Shown here: positions 25,967 to 36,456 of the stretch, piece after piece
Layout: every line of letters begins with the position of its first letter
How positions within the stretch are numbered: the stretch's first letter is position 1
Assembly: GCF_010730955.1 (NCBI RefSeq)
Contig: NZ_AP022577.1
Coordinates: 5,704,001 to 5,768,000 of the forward strand
DNA from: Mycolicibacterium aubagnense
Lineage (GTDB): Bacteria > Actinomycetota > Actinomycetes > Mycobacteriales > Mycobacteriaceae
Direction of reading: 5' to 3'
Length of the DNA stretch: 64,000 nt
Notes under the pieces: model-generated
Databases searched by the model: none
Told to the model about the DNA's origin: nothing
The model's input: the letters and a program-made list of their open reading frames with translations, nothing else
Program-made: the position numbers and the translations under genes

Positions 25967-26824
25967 ATGTCTGTTCGTACCGCGCTTCGCCCCGGCGAGG
26001 TGTCTCCGACCCTGCCGGTGCCCAAGTCGATCCCGCGCCCGGAGTACGCGTGGAAGCCGACGGTGCGCGAAGGCAGCGAGCCATGGGTGCAGACGCCCGA
26101 GGTGATCGAGAAGATGCGCGTGGCCGGCCGCATCGCGGCGCAGGCGCTCGCCGAGGCCGGCAAGGCCGTCGCGCCCGGCGTCACCACCGACCGCCTGGAC
26201 CGGGTGGCGCACGAATACATGCTGGACCACGGCGCCTACCCGTCGACACTGGGCTACAAGGGTTTTCCCAAGTCCTGCTGCACCTCGCTGAACGAGATCA
26301 TCTGCCACGGCATCCCGGACTCGACGGTGATTCAGGACGGTGACATCGTCAACATCGACGTCACCGCCTACAAGGACGGCGTCCATGGCGACACCAACGC
26401 CACTTTCCTCGCGGGCGACGTCTCGGAGGAGCACCGGCTGCTGGTCGAGCGCACGCACGAAGCCACCATGCGGGCCATCAAGGCGGTCAAGCCGGGCCGG
26501 CAGCTGTCGGTGGTCGGCCGGGTCATCGAGTCGTACGCAAACCGGTTCGGCTACAACGTGGTTCGCGACTTCACCGGCCACGGCATCGGCGAGACGTTCC
26601 ACAACGGCCTGATCGTGCTGCACTACGACAAGCCCGAGGTCGAGACGGTGCTGGAGCCGGGTATGACCTTCACCATCGAGCCGATGATCAACCTCGGTTC
26701 GCTGGACTACGAGATCTGGGACGACGACTGGACCGTCGCGACCAAGGACAAGAAGTGGACGGCGCAGTTCGAGCACACCCTCGTGGTGACCGACGACGGC
26801 GCCGACATCCTGACCCTGCCGTGA
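25967..26824 (+). CDS. map: Methionine aminopeptidase (type Ic)
   Basis: It removes the initiator methionine from nascent proteins. The 285-residue enzyme has the five metal ligands in [17 protein letters not shown] (two Asp), [11 protein letters not shown] (His), FTIEPMI (Glu) and AQFEHTLVV (Glu). Its N-terminal extension of about 40 residues contains the Pro-rich [14 protein letters not shown], characteristic of the mycobacterial MapB (type 1c) form and thought to bind the ribosome. It is immediately followed by cobQ (1 nt). Confidence 0.95.
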   Translation: MSVRTALRPGEVSPTLPVPKSIPRPEYAWKPTVREGSEPWVQTPEVIEKMRVAGRIAAQALAEAGKAVAPGVTTDRLDRVAHEYMLDHGAYPSTLGYKGFPKSCCTSLNEIICHGIPDSTVIQDGDIVNIDVTAYKDGVHGDTNATFLAGDVSEEHRLLVERTHEATMRAIKAVKPGRQLSVVGRVIESYANRFGYNVVRDFTGHGIGETFHNGLIVLHYDKPEVETVLEPGMTFTIEPMINLGSLDYEIWDDDWTVATKDKKWTAQFEHTLVVTDDGADILTLP

Positions 26825-26825
26825 C

Positions 26826-28316
26826 GTGACCGGCGGGGCTCTGCTGGTCGCCGGCACCACGTCGGACGCCGGTAAGTCGATGGTGGTGGCCGGGCTGTGC
26901 CGGCTGCTGGCCCGCAACGGCGTGCGGGTGGCGCCGTTCAAGGCGCAGAACATGTCCAACAACTCGGCCGTCACGATCGAAGGCGGTGAGATCGGCCGGG
27001 CGCAGGCGATGCAGGCGCGAGCGGCCGGCCTGGCACCGAGCGTGCGGTTCAACCCGATCCTGCTCAAGCCCGGCGGGGACCGCACCTCGCAGCTCGTGGT
27101 GCGCGGCCAGGTCGCCGGCACCGTGGCGGCGGGGGACTACTTCACCCGGCGGACGCAGCTCGCCACCGTGGTGGCCGACGAATTGGCGGCACTGCGAAGC
27201 GAATTCGATGTGGTGATCTGTGAGGGTGCGGGATCGCCCGCCGAGATCAATCTGCGGGCCACCGACGTGGCCAACATGGGATTGGCGCGTGTGGCGAACC
27301 TGCCGGTGGTCGTGGTCGGCGACATCGACCGCGGCGGGCTGCTGGCGCACCTCTACGGCACGGTGGCGGTGCTCGAACCGGCGGACCAGAAACTGATCGC
27401 CGGTTTCCTGGTCAACAAGTTCCGTGGCGATCCGGCGCTGCTGGAACCCGGTCTGCGGCAACTGGAATCGCTCACCGGACGCCCGACGTACGGGGTGATC
27501 CCGTACAGCGACGACCTGTGGCTCGATGCCGAGGACTCGCTGTCCGTCACGGCGCGCGGGCAGCTGGGCCGGCCGACGGTGCCGCGCGGGCACGATGCCT
27601 TGGTGGTGGCCGCGATACGACTGCCGCGGATCTCGAATTCCACCGACGTCGAGGCCCTGGCGTGCGAGCCGGGCGTGCAGGTGCAGTGGGTCGACACCGC
27701 GGCCGAGCTCGCGGGCGCCGATGTGGTGGTGCTGCCCGGCAGTAAGGCGACGGTCTCGGATCTGAACTGGCTGCGCGAGCGGGGACTGGCCGATGCCGCC
27801 ACCGCGCATGTCCGGTCCGGTCGTGCGGTGCTGGGTGTCTGTGGCGGATTCCAGATGCTCTGTACGACGATCCTCGACACCGTCGAATCGGGCGCGGGCC
27901 GGGTGCCGGGGCTGGGACTGCTCGACGCGGACATCGAGTTCGACGCCGACAAGACCCTGAAGCACTGGGATACGCCGTTGTACGGCTACGAGATTCACCA
28001 CGGTCGGGTCGCGCGCAGTGCTGAGCGGGACTGGCTCGGTGTCGGCATCCGGGCGGGCCAGGTCTACGGCACGCACTGGCACGGGCTGATGGACAACGAC
28101 GCCGTACGCCGGGCCTGGCTCACCGAGGTTGCGGCGGCCTGCGGCAAGCACGGGTTCGTGGTGGCGGACGACGTCAACGTCGCGGCGCGGCGAGACGCTC
28201 AGCTAGACGTGATGGCCGATCTGCTTGCCGCGCATGTGGATGTCGACGCGGTGCTGAAACTGGTGGAATCCGGGGCACCGGTCCGCCCGATCATCGCCAG
28301 TACCGTGGGTGAGTGA
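26826..28316 (+). CDS. cobQ: Cobyric acid synthase CobQ
   Basis: CobQ amidates carboxylates b, d, e and g of adenosyl-cobyrinic acid a,c-diamide in cobalamin synthesis. The 496-residue protein has the N-terminal dethiobiotin-synthase-like ATP domain ([31 protein letters not shown]) and a C-terminal type-1 glutamine amidotransferase domain with the nucleophile in GVCGGFQML (C339) and a catalytic His in YGTHWHGL. The GTG start lies 1 nt after the map stop. Its stop abuts the stop of the convergent permease gene. Confidence 0.95.
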   Translation: MTGGALLVAGTTSDAGKSMVVAGLCRLLARNGVRVAPFKAQNMSNNSAVTIEGGEIGRAQAMQARAAGLAPSVRFNPILLKPGGDRTSQLVVRGQVAGTVAAGDYFTRRTQLATVVADELAALRSEFDVVICEGAGSPAEINLRATDVANMGLARVANLPVVVVGDIDRGGLLAHLYGTVAVLEPADQKLIAGFLVNKFRGDPALLEPGLRQLESLTGRPTYGVIPYSDDLWLDAEDSLSVTARGQLGRPTVPRGHDALVVAAIRLPRISNSTDVEALACEPGVQVQWVDTAAELAGADVVVLPGSKATVSDLNWLRERGLADAATAHVRSGRAVLGVCGGFQMLCTTILDTVESGAGRVPGLGLLDADIEFDADKTLKHWDTPLYGYEIHHGRVARSAERDWLGVGIRAGQVYGTHWHGLMDNDAVRRAWLTEVAAACGKHGFVVADDVNVAARRDAQLDVMADLLAAHVDVDAVLKLVESGAPVRPIIASTVGE

Positions 28317-29915
28317 TCAGCTCGATTCGGCCACCGGTGCTGTCGGTGCTGTCGGTGCTGTCGGTTCTAAGGGCTCCTCGACCTGCTTGATGGGTCCGGT
28401 GAACCAGTTCTTCACCGACACGTGCCAGTAGATGTACAGGAGCACGAGGACGCCACCGACCAGCAACGGCGTGTAGTTGACGAACTTCCACTCGAAACTG
28501 GGGTCCCACGGCACGCCGCCCAACGACGTCGGGAACATGGCGATGATCGAGGTGACCGTGATCTCGGCGAGCGCTACCGGGGCCATCCATCGGTGGTGGC
28601 CGCGCAGATTCCAACTGCCCGTTTCGAATTCATCGCCCGCGCGCCAGCGGTAGTAGATCGGCACCGCGAAGCACAGGTAGACCCCGACGACCCCGATCGA
28701 GACCACGGCGTAGAACGCCACCGGGGTGGGCGTGCCGTTGATGTCCACCTTGACCAGGGCCGGCAGGGTCAGTGCAGCGGCCACGACGGCGGTGATCGTC
28801 ACGCTGTGCGTGGGCACCCGGTGCTTGTTGACCGCCGACCACCACCGATGGCCGGGTACCGCGCGGTCCCGGCTGAACGCGAACAACATCCGCGAGGCGC
28901 TGGTCTGGCAGGCGACGGCGCAGAAGAACTGGCCGGCCGTCGAGATGAACAGCACCAACGTCGCCCATCTCGAACTCATCGCCTGGTTGAAGATGGCGGC
29001 GACCGCACCGCCGCCCTTGGACACCGCGTCGGCATCCTGGACCGCGAACAGGAACGCCAACAAGAGAACCCAGCCGCCGACGGCCGAGTAGAAGATGGAT
29101 CGCCAGATACCCTTGGCGGCCGCGCCCGCCGCGCTCTTGGTTTCCTCGGAGAGGTGCGCCGACGCGTCGTAGCCGGTGATGGTGTACTGCGTGAGGATCA
29201 CCGAGATCGGCAGCACCACCAACAGCCAACCGGCGCCTGACGTGGCGCCGCCGAACATGCCGCTGTTGTTGATCGTCTTGGCGAAAACGTCCGAGAAGCT
29301 CGCATGATGGCTCGGCACGAAGATTAGAATGCCGATGACGGCGGCCGCGCCGAAGACGTGCCACCACACCGACACATTGTTGATGATCGCCAGCAGATGG
29401 CTGGAGAAGATGTTGATCAGCGCCGAGATGCCCAGGATGGCCACGAAGATGAGGAACGTGCGGGTGAGGCTGTACCCCGCCAACCAGTCGGCGCTGAGGG
29501 TGCCCAAGGTGAGGTCGATGAATGTCGCACAGCCATACGCCACCGACGCCAGGATGGCCACCAGGCCGATGAGGTTGAGCCACCCCGCGTAGAAACCGGC
29601 CTTTGCGCCGCCGAGTTTTGCTGCCCACCAATAGATTCCGCCGGACGTCGGGAAGGCGGACACCAGCTCGGACATACAGAGCCCGATGACGAGGATGAAA
29701 GCCGCGACGATCGGCCAGCCCCAGGCGATGGCGGCCGGCCCACCGTTGTTCCAGCCCAGACCGAACGAGGTGAAACACCCCGAGAGGATGGAGATGATGG
29801 AGAACGAGATGGCGAAATTGCTGAATCCCGACCAGGAGCGCTGCAGCTCTTGACTGTATCCGAGCTTGGCCAGTAGCAGCTCGTCTTCGGTAAGTGCTTC
29901 GTGTCCTTCTGGCAC
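28317..29915 (-). CDS. APC-family amino-acid permease
   Basis: The 532-residue protein has about twelve hydrophobic segments and is typical of the GABA/choline-permease-like branch of the APC superfamily: LGYSQELQRSWSGFSNFAISFSIISILSGCFTSFGLG at the N-terminus and MSELVSAFPTSGGIYWWAAKLG. It should import an amino acid or amine with protons. The GTG start has AAGGAGG 6 nt upstream. The C-terminus ends in a short PTAPTAPTAP run encoded by a 9-bp repeat (about 28338-28370). It is convergent with cobQ with no gap. Confidence 0.9.
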   Translation of the reverse strand: MPEGHEALTEDELLLAKLGYSQELQRSWSGFSNFAISFSIISILSGCFTSFGLGWNNGGPAAIAWGWPIVAAFILVIGLCMSELVSAFPTSGGIYWWAAKLGGAKAGFYAGWLNLIGLVAILASVAYGCATFIDLTLGTLSADWLAGYSLTRTFLIFVAILGISALINIFSSHLLAIINNVSVWWHVFGAAAVIGILIFVPSHHASFSDVFAKTINNSGMFGGATSGAGWLLVVLPISVILTQYTITGYDASAHLSEETKSAAGAAAKGIWRSIFYSAVGGWVLLLAFLFAVQDADAVSKGGGAVAAIFNQAMSSRWATLVLFISTAGQFFCAVACQTSASRMLFAFSRDRAVPGHRWWSAVNKHRVPTHSVTITAVVAAALTLPALVKVDINGTPTPVAFYAVVSIGVVGVYLCFAVPIYYRWRAGDEFETGSWNLRGHHRWMAPVALAEITVTSIIAMFPTSLGGVPWDPSFEWKFVNYTPLLVGGVLVLLYIYWHVSVKNWFTGPIKQVEEPLEPTAPTAPTAPVAESS

Positions 29916-30107
29916 TGCGGCCTCCTTAGGCGCCCTGGATGTTGAAGAACAATAGGGGGCATCCGGGTTTCACGCTGGCCAATTGGTGGCGGCGACTCGA
30001 CGACGCGTCGGTCCGCGCTCCGCCATGCGGGAGTTGTTTTCCGTGACAGCCGGGGCACTGAGTAGCCGACCGCTGAATATTGGTACCTGCGGTCCTGCGG
30101 CGTTCGC

Positions 30108-30113
30108 TACGGT
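30108..30113 (+). promoter_or_regulatory. -10 element of the hydrolase-like gene
   Basis: TACGGT is followed by exactly 6 nt and the ATG at 30120, the leaderless layout. The rest of the 204-bp gap (29916-30119) shows only the permease ribosome binding site. Confidence 0.5.
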
Positions 30114-30119
30114 GGCGTC

Positions 30120-30656
30120 ATGCCAATCATCCCGACCGTCGACGGTTTCGGCGCCACTGTCGACGTGTCTGGCCCCGACGACGCCACGACCGTCGTCATG
30201 CTCACGACGAAGCACGCGGCGGGCGCCCTGTGCGAACTGCTGCATACCGCATCGCTGCGCACCGTGGTGATCGAGGCCGATGACCGGCTGACCGTGAATT
30301 CGGTTGTCGGCATTCTGGATACGCTCGGGGTGCGGTGGGCGCTGCTGTTCGCCGACCGCGGTGCGGGCGGGCTGGCCTGGCGGCTGGCGGCCACCCGGCT
30401 GGACCGGTTCACCGCCCTGGTGGCGATCGACGGCACCCATCCGCGAGCCACCGAGGAGTCGGGTGATGCGTGCCCGCCGGTGGAGATCAACACGACCGTG
30501 GTGGTCACCACCGCCGATGCCCGGGCGCGGGCCCAGGCCGGGCAGCGCTTCATCTACGGCGAATTCCGGATGTCCGAGCTGGTGGGCCGGCGCAGCGCCG
30601 AAGAGTTCACCGCGCAGGTGGCCAACGAGATCGTGCTGCGCAGCAGTACCTGGTGA
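30120..30656 (+). CDS. Degenerate alpha/beta-hydrolase-like protein
   Basis: The 178-residue protein follows the alpha/beta-hydrolase pattern in its second half: VVGILDTLGVRWALLFADRGAGGLAWRLAATRLDRFTALVAIDGTHP aligns with the nucleophile-elbow region of esterases. Where GHSMGG is expected it reads ADRGAGG, so the nucleophile serine is absent, and the chain is shorter than an active hydrolase. It is probably a non-enzymatic homologue or a decayed enzyme. The clean frame and promoter argue that it is still expressed. It lies 67 bp upstream of the helicase gene. Confidence 0.6.
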   Translation: MPIIPTVDGFGATVDVSGPDDATTVVMLTTKHAAGALCELLHTASLRTVVIEADDRLTVNSVVGILDTLGVRWALLFADRGAGGLAWRLAATRLDRFTALVAIDGTHPRATEESGDACPPVEINTTVVVTTADARARAQAGQRFIYGEFRMSELVGRRSAEEFTAQVANEIVLRSSTW

Positions 30657-30667
30657 CCGGTCGCCCA

Positions 30668-30686
30668 GGGCGAGCGAAGCGACGGG
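30668..30686 (+). repeat. 19-bp repeat, intergenic copy
   Basis: GGGCGAGCGAAGCGACGGG occurs here, 11 nt after the hydrolase-like stop, and identically at 40431-40449 inside the chelatase gene. An exact 19-mer shared by unrelated sites suggests a dispersed short repeat. Confidence 0.7.
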
Positions 30687-30711
30687 AGAGCACCCTGTCG
30701 GTCCTGGCCGT

Positions 30712-30717
30712 TATCGT
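30712..30717 (+). promoter_or_regulatory. -10 element of SNF2 helicase gene
   Basis: TATCGT is followed by GACGAG and the ATG at 30724, the 6-nt leaderless spacing. It supports this start although the frame is open for another 420 bp upstream. Confidence 0.55.
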
Positions 30718-30723
30718 GACGAG

Positions 30724-33700
30724 ATGGACGGCACGGACTCGACGGCCGGGCTAGCGCTCGCGCCTCACGAGTTGCTTCGCGCGTTCAGCGCGAAGACGCT
30801 GGCCCGCGGCGAGACGTATGCGGGCCAGGGGCGGGTGGCCACCGCCGAGTACGACCCTCTCGACGGAACGCTCATCGGCTCGTGCCTGGGCTCGTCGGCC
30901 GAGTACTACGACGTCGAAGTGGCCCTCTCGGGTGCGCGCACCAGCCTGGAGATCGACTACGCCGTCTGCAGCTGCCCGGTAGGGCGGTACTGCAAGCATG
31001 CCGTCGCCCTGCTGATGGCGGCGATTCCGAGCACACCCGACCGGGCGGCGCCGCAACGCTGGCAAGTGGTGCTGGGTTCGCTGCTGAACGAGATGACCGA
31101 CACCGAAGCCGACGCCGGCGGCAAGCCGTTGGCCCTGGAATTCGGGATGCTGCCGGCGGGTCGGTACCACACCACACCCATCGCTACGGTGCGGCCGCTG
31201 ACGGTCGGTAAGCGCGGACATTGGATCAAGAGCGGGATCAACTGGCGGCGCCTGTTCGACACGCCCGATCCGGGCGAGTTCGACCGGGAGCAGTACGGCG
31301 CGCTGCGAGCGCTGGTGCTCGGCGTGCCCGGCTACTACCCCTACAGCAGCGACCAATTGGTGCTTTCCGGTGTCGGACAAAGCTTTTGGTCCGATCTGGA
31401 GCTGGCTGTCGAGGCCGGCGCCACTGTGCTTCCGGGCGCCGGGATCCGAGCCGTGCAGATCGCGAAGGACGTCCAGCTGAGGCTGGACTTCACCGTCTCC
31501 GACACCGGCGGCGCGCAGATGTCGACGGTGCTCGTCGTCGACGGTGAATCGCGACCGCCCGAAGGCATCGGGCTGGTCGGCGTCCCCACACCACATGGCA
31601 TCCATCAATGGGTGGACGGCATCCTGCATCTCGGGGCCTTCTTCCCGGTGCCCGGTCCCACGCTGCTCAAGCTGGTCGCGGGTCGCGAGAAAGTGCAGAT
31701 TCCGCCCGAGTCGCTGTCCGAGTTCGCGGTGGACGTGTTGCCGCGGCTGCGTCGGACGGTGGCCGTCGACATGGTGGAGGGACTGTTCGCCGAGCCCGAC
31801 GTCGTGGGGCCGCTGCCGGTACTGAGTATCACGGCCGATGGCGTTGACGGCCACGTGAAGTGGCGCACCCGCTACGAGGTGAACGGCCGGCGTCAGGAGT
31901 TCGACGCGGTAGGTGTCACGCGCGCGAGCGGTATCCGGGACAGCGCGGCCGAGGACGCGATGTGGCGGGCGGTCGCGCCGGCGCTGGAAGCCGTCTCGGG
32001 ACTGTCGGCAGCGGACGATCCGCTGGCCTCGCTGCTGCTGTCGCGCCGGCTGACACTGCCCCAGATCGCGGTGCTGTGCCACGAGGTGCTGCCGCAGCTC
32101 GCCGAATACGAACAGCTGATCATCGACGTCGACGAGCGGGTGGCGGCGTTCCGGCGCTCGGTTGCCGGCGCGCAACTGGGGTTCGGCACCGCATCCTCGG
32201 ACGAGGCGCCGGCACAGGACTGGTTCGACCTGCACATCACCATCGACATCGACGGCTACCCGGTGGCGCTGTCTGCCGTCATCGCCGAATTGGCCTTGGG
32301 CGCAACACACATGCTGCTGTCGAACGGGGTGTACTTCCGGCTCGATACCCCCGAACTGCTGAAGTTGCGGGCGTTGATCGAAGAAGCCCAGGCGCTGGGC
32401 GAACTCGAGGGCGAGCGCGTGAACGCCGCGTCTCTGAACGCGACGTTGTGGGACGAGTTGCTGAGCCTGGGCGTCGTCGACCGTGAACTCGCGCAGTGGC
32501 GCGACAACATGGCGCGGCTGGCCGCGGCGCAGCCACCCGTCGCGGTGCGCACGCCGGCCGGACTGCAGGCCGAGCTGCGCGACTATCAACGCGACGGGCT
32601 GAACTGGCTGGCGTTCCTGTGGGACAACGGGCTCGGCGGGGTGCTCGGCGACGACATGGGTCTGGGGAAGACGATCCAGACCCTGGCGTTGATCAGCCGG
32701 GCTGTCGAGCAGGGCGCGGGCAAGTTCCTCGTCATCGCGCCCACCAGTGTGGCCGGCAACTGGGCCGCGGAATGTGCGAAGTTCGCGCCCGGCCTCACGA
32801 CCGTCGTGGTGTCGAGCACCGAAGCCCGCGGCGCGGTGCCTATCGCCGAGCAGGTCGCCGCGGCCGACATCGTCGTCACGACCTACACGCTGCTGCGCAT
32901 CGACAACGACAAGTACCGGGAAATCGCCTGGGCGGGAATGATTCTCGACGAGGCGCAGTTCGTCAAGAACCACCACAGCAAGACGCACCAGTGCGCGCGC
33001 CGGCTCGATGCCCCGTTCAAACTGGCCATCACCGGTACCCCGATGGAGAACAACCTGATGGAGCTGTGGTCGCTGTTGTCGATCACGGTGCCGGGTCTGT
33101 TTCCCAGCCCCAAGATTTTCGAGCGCTACTTCCGCAAGCCCATCGAGTCCGAGGGCGAGTCCGGCCGGCTGGCGGTATTGCGCCGGCGAATCAAGCCAGT
33201 GCTGTTGCGCCGCACCAAGGATCAGGTGGTCAAGGAGTTGCCGCCCAAGCAGGAGCAGGTGCTGGCCATCGAATTGTCGGCCAAGCACCGCAAGATCTAC
33301 GACACCCGGCTGGCGCGGGAGCGGCAGAAAGTGCTCGGGCTGCTGGGGGAGTGGGAGAAGAACCGCTTCCAGATCTTCCGCTCGCTCACCCTGCTGCGGC
33401 AGCTCAGCCTGCACCCCGGCCTCGTCGATGCCGACTCGATGGAGGCTGGTTCCACAAAGGTGGACTTCCTGATCGAACAACTGGACCAGTTGGTCGCCGA
33501 AGATCACAGCGCGCTGGTGTTCAGCCAGTTCACCGGCTTTCTGGCGATCGTGCGGGACCGCCTGGATGCCGCGGGGATCGAGTACAGCTACCTGGACGGG
33601 TCGGTCGACGCGCGCCGCCGGGCGGAGGCCATCGACGACTTCAGCTCAGGCCGGACGAAGGTGTTCCTCATCAGCCTGAAGGCCGGCGGGTTCGGACTGA

Positions 33701-33960
33701 ACCTCACCGCCGCCGACTACTGCTTTCTGTGCGACCCGTGGTGGAGCCCGGCCGCCGAAGCACAGGCTGTCGACCGGGCGCACCGCATCGGCCAGCTGCG
33801 CCCGGTGAACGTCTACCGGCTGGTGTCCGAGCACACCATCGAGGAGAAGGTGATCGAGCTGCAGGAGCGCAAACGCGCGCTGTTCGCCGCGGTGATCGAC
33901 GACGGTGACATGTTCGGCACCGCGATCACCGCCTCCGACATTCGCGAACTGCTGGGCTGA
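30724..33960 (+). CDS. SWIM/SNF2-family helicase (HelZ-like)
   Basis: This predicted DNA-translocating ATPase has 1078 residues. It begins with a SWIM zinc motif, CSCPVGRYCKH (C82, C84, C90, H92). A bacterial SNF2-associated region follows, then the two RecA lobes: Walker A DDMGLGKT (K649), DEAQ box (D742-Q745), TGTPMENN, and the C-terminal motifs FSQFTGF, ISLKAGGFGLNLT and VDRAHRIGQ. Mycobacterial HelZ (Rv2101) has the same architecture. SWIM-SNF2 proteins are linked to DNA repair or phage defence, but nothing here proves the role. nicT follows 15 bp later. Confidence 0.93.
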   Translation: MDGTDSTAGLALAPHELLRAFSAKTLARGETYAGQGRVATAEYDPLDGTLIGSCLGSSAEYYDVEVALSGARTSLEIDYAVCSCPVGRYCKHAVALLMAAIPSTPDRAAPQRWQVVLGSLLNEMTDTEADAGGKPLALEFGMLPAGRYHTTPIATVRPLTVGKRGHWIKSGINWRRLFDTPDPGEFDREQYGALRALVLGVPGYYPYSSDQLVLSGVGQSFWSDLELAVEAGATVLPGAGIRAVQIAKDVQLRLDFTVSDTGGAQMSTVLVVDGESRPPEGIGLVGVPTPHGIHQWVDGILHLGAFFPVPGPTLLKLVAGREKVQIPPESLSEFAVDVLPRLRRTVAVDMVEGLFAEPDVVGPLPVLSITADGVDGHVKWRTRYEVNGRRQEFDAVGVTRASGIRDSAAEDAMWRAVAPALEAVSGLSAADDPLASLLLSRRLTLPQIAVLCHEVLPQLAEYEQLIIDVDERVAAFRRSVAGAQLGFGTASSDEAPAQDWFDLHITIDIDGYPVALSAVIAELALGATHMLLSNGVYFRLDTPELLKLRALIEEAQALGELEGERVNAASLNATLWDELLSLGVVDRELAQWRDNMARLAAAQPPVAVRTPAGLQAELRDYQRDGLNWLAFLWDNGLGGVLGDDMGLGKTIQTLALISRAVEQGAGKFLVIAPTSVAGNWAAECAKFAPGLTTVVVSSTEARGAVPIAEQVAAADIVVTTYTLLRIDNDKYREIAWAGMILDEAQFVKNHHSKTHQCARRLDAPFKLAITGTPMENNLMELWSLLSITVPGLFPSPKIFERYFRKPIESEGESGRLAVLRRRIKPVLLRRTKDQVVKELPPKQEQVLAIELSAKHRKIYDTRLARERQKVLGLLGEWEKNRFQIFRSLTLLRQLSLHPGLVDADSMEAGSTKVDFLIEQLDQLVAEDHSALVFSQFTGFLAIVRDRLDAAGIEYSYLDGSVDARRRAEAIDDFSSGRTKVFLISLKAGGFGLNLTAADYCFLCDPWWSPAAEAQAVDRAHRIGQLRPVNVYRLVSEHTIEEKVIELQERKRALFAAVIDDGDMFGTAITASDIRELLG

Positions 33961-33975
33961 GGGAGACTGAACCGC

Positions 33976-35079
33976 ATGCGGCGTGCGTTGTCCGGTCAGG
34001 ATTGGGGGCGGCTGGCAGCGATGTTCGGCGTCATCGCCGCACTGCATGTGATCGGTTGGGGGACTCTGATCCTCGTCGTCGTACCGGAGCATCACACTGT
34101 CGGCGGGACCGCGCTCGGCATCGGGATCGGCCTCACCGCGTACACCCTCGGACTGCGGCACGCGTTCGACGCCGACCACATCGCCGCCATCGACAACACC
34201 ACCCGCAAGCTGATGGCCGACGGTTCCATGGCTCCTGACATGCGCGGCAGCCACCGTTCGCTCGGCGTGGGATTCTTCTTCTCCCTTGGGCATTCGACCA
34301 TCGTGTTCGGACTGGCACTGCTGCTGTCGTTGGGCATCACGTCAATCGTCGGACCGCTGCAGGACGATTCGTCGACGCTGCACCGGTACACGGGGCTGAT
34401 CGGCGCCGGCGTCTCGGGTTTTTTCCTGTACCTGATCGCGGCTATCAATGTCGTTGTGCTGGTGGGCATCCTGCAGGTGTTCATGCGGATGCGCGCCGGC
34501 GAGTACGACGAGGCCGCGCTGGAACATCAGCTGGGCAATCGCGGGTTCCTGAACCGCATCCTGCGCCGGTTCACCCGCACCATCAGCAAGTCCTGGCAGA
34601 TGTATCCGCTCGGCATGCTGTTCGGGCTCGGCTTCGACACCGCGACCGAGGTGGCGCTGCTGGTGCTGGCCGGGACCGGGGCTTCGGCCGGATTGCCGTG
34701 GTACGCAATCCTTTGTCTACCGGTGCTGTTCGCGGCCGGGATGAGCCTGCTGGACACCATCGACGGGGCGTTCATGAATGTCGCGTACGGCTGGGCACTG
34801 GCCCGGCCGGTGCGCAAGGTTTACTACAACCTGACCATCACCGGGCTGTCTGTCGTGGTGGCCCTGGTGATCGGGACCATCGAGTTGCTCGGGTTGCTGG
34901 CCGAGGAGTTCGGCTGGTCCGGGGGCGTCTGGGACTGGGTCGGCGGAATCGACCTGAACATGGTCGGATTCGCGATCGTCGGACTGTTCGTCGTCACCTG
35001 GGTCGTGGCGCTGTTGGTGTGGCGGTGGGGCCGCATCGAGGAGAAGTGGACGGCCCGGCTCAGCCCGGCCGACAGTTAG
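33976..35079 (+). CDS. nicT: Nickel/cobalt transporter NicT
   Basis: NiCoT-family permeases import Ni2+ and/or Co2+. The 367-residue protein has about eight hydrophobic segments, and the metal signature [14 protein letters not shown] in helix II gives H62 and D67-H68 of the HX4DH motif. [11 protein letters not shown] and [12 protein letters not shown] are further family motifs. It starts 15 bp after the helicase stop and overlaps the convergent mtr gene by 4 bp. With cobQ, the chelatase, cobO and cobB in the window, cobalt supply for cobalamin is a reasonable inference. Confidence 0.95.
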   Translation: MRRALSGQDWGRLAAMFGVIAALHVIGWGTLILVVVPEHHTVGGTALGIGIGLTAYTLGLRHAFDADHIAAIDNTTRKLMADGSMAPDMRGSHRSLGVGFFFSLGHSTIVFGLALLLSLGITSIVGPLQDDSSTLHRYTGLIGAGVSGFFLYLIAAINVVVLVGILQVFMRMRAGEYDEAALEHQLGNRGFLNRILRRFTRTISKSWQMYPLGMLFGLGFDTATEVALLVLAGTGASAGLPWYAILCLPVLFAAGMSLLDTIDGAFMNVAYGWALARPVRKVYYNLTITGLSVVVALVIGTIELLGLLAEEFGWSGGVWDWVGGIDLNMVGFAIVGLFVVTWVVALLVWRWGRIEEKWTARLSPADS

Positions 35080-36452
35080 ATCAGCCCCAGCAGCGCGTTT
35101 TCGACCACCTCGGGCAGAGCCGGGTGAATCCAGTACTGGCCACGGGCCACTTCCTGTGCGGTCTGCCCGAAGGACATGGCCTGGATCAGCGGCTGAATCA
35201 GCGACGACGCCTGATGCCCCATGAGGTGCGCGCCCAGGATCCTGCCGGTGCCGCGTTCGCCGATGAGTTTGACGATGCCCGTGGTGTCCTCCATGGCCCA
35301 GCCGTACGCGGTGTCGCCGTAGTCCTGCACCTTGACCACGACGTCGAAACCGGCTGCCCGCGCGTCGGCTTCCGTCATGCCGACCATCGCGACCTGCGGA
35401 TCGGTGAACACCGCGGCAGGGATGAACCGGTGATCGCTGGCCACCAACTCGCCGTCCCAGTCGCGCAGCAGGTTCTCCTTCACAGTCCGGGCTTCGTGGT
35501 TCGCCACGTGTTTGAGCTGGTGGTGCGACGATACGTCTCCCAGGGCGAAAACCCCACGCGCCGAGGTGCGTTGGTACTCATCGACCACGACATAGCCGTC
35601 GTCGTCGAGGGCCACCCCGGCCAGGTGCACATCGAGCTGATCTCCGTTCGGCACCCGACCGGTCGCCACCAGCAGCGCGTCGGCCGTCAGGGTTTCGCCG
35701 TCGTCGAACTCGAGCGCGACACCGCTACCGTCCTGCCGCGCGTCGACGACGTTCTCGTGGGTGCGTACCGTCCACTTCTTGGAGACGACCGTGCCGAACC
35801 GCCGGCAGATTTCCTCGTCACACCGCTTCAGCAGCCGGTCGCCGCGCAGCACGATGGTCACCTTCGACCCGAGCGCCGAGAACACGTGCGCGAACTCCAC
35901 CGAGATGAAGCCGCCACCGATGATCACCAGATGTTCGGGCAGCGCCGGGATGCGCATGATGTCGTCGCTCGTGTAGTAGTGCACACCGGACTTGGCGATG
36001 TGTTCCGGAATCCAACTGCGCGAGCCGGCGGCGATCACCACGCGGTCGGACGTGAATTCGTCTCCGGCGGAGGTCCGTAACGTATAGGTGCCGTCGGGCA
36101 GCGTCGGGCCGAAGCGGGTGTGACTGCCGTAGACCGTGACATTCGGCAGGCCACGGCGGTACTGCTCCCCACCGGCCGCGATCGGGTCGATCCGGCCGAA
36201 GACCCGGTCCACGATGTCCGGCCACCGCACGCTGTCGATGTGGGCGTCGACGCCGTAGGTGGCGCTGTGGCGGACGGTCTGAGCCACGTCGGCGGCGTAG
36301 ACGAACATCTTGGTGGGGATGCATCCGACGTTCAGGCAGGTGCCCCCGAACGTGCCCTGTTCGCAGATCGCGACCCTCAGGCCGTCATACCGGTCGTCGA
36401 GCACGCTGTTGCCCGAACCCGTTCCGATGATGGTCAGGTCGTAGTGCTCCAT
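35076..36452 (-). CDS. mtr: Mycothione reductase
   Basis: Mtr reduces mycothiol disulfide with NADPH, keeping the actinobacterial thiol pool reduced. The 458-residue flavoprotein has the FAD fingerprint IIGTGSGNS, the redox pair in GGTCLNVGC (C39, C44), the NADPH-binding [16 protein letters not shown], and the C-terminal dimerization domain with the catalytic His-Glu in [11 protein letters not shown]. Glutathione reductase and lipoamide dehydrogenase are excluded by the short N-terminus and the GTGSGNS motif. It is preceded by the hydrolase gene 4 nt upstream, probably in one operon. Confidence 0.94.
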   Translation of the reverse strand: MEHYDLTIIGTGSGNSVLDDRYDGLRVAICEQGTFGGTCLNVGCIPTKMFVYAADVAQTVRHSATYGVDAHIDSVRWPDIVDRVFGRIDPIAAGGEQYRRGLPNVTVYGSHTRFGPTLPDGTYTLRTSAGDEFTSDRVVIAAGSRSWIPEHIAKSGVHYYTSDDIMRIPALPEHLVIIGGGFISVEFAHVFSALGSKVTIVLRGDRLLKRCDEEICRRFGTVVSKKWTVRTHENVVDARQDGSGVALEFDDGETLTADALLVATGRVPNGDQLDVHLAGVALDDDGYVVVDEYQRTSARGVFALGDVSSHHQLKHVANHEARTVKENLLRDWDGELVASDHRFIPAAVFTDPQVAMVGMTEADARAAGFDVVVKVQDYGDTAYGWAMEDTTGIVKLIGERGTGRILGAHLMGHQASSLIQPLIQAMSFGQTAQEVARGQYWIHPALPEVVENALLGLI

Positions 36453-36456
36453 GACG

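Noticed and set aside
28330..28370. Nine-base repeat as a regulatory element at the cobQ/permease boundary
   Set aside because: It lies in frame in the permease C-terminus, encoding a short Thr-Ala-Pro run.
30304..30723. In-frame upstream extension of the helicase gene
   Set aside because: It overlaps the hydrolase-like gene and is Arg/Trp-rich; a -10 hexamer 6 nt before the ATG at 30724 supports the shorter start.
30751..33507. A 918-codon minus-strand frame opposite the SNF2 helicase
   Set aside because: It is an antisense shadow; the helicase motifs on the plus strand are complete.
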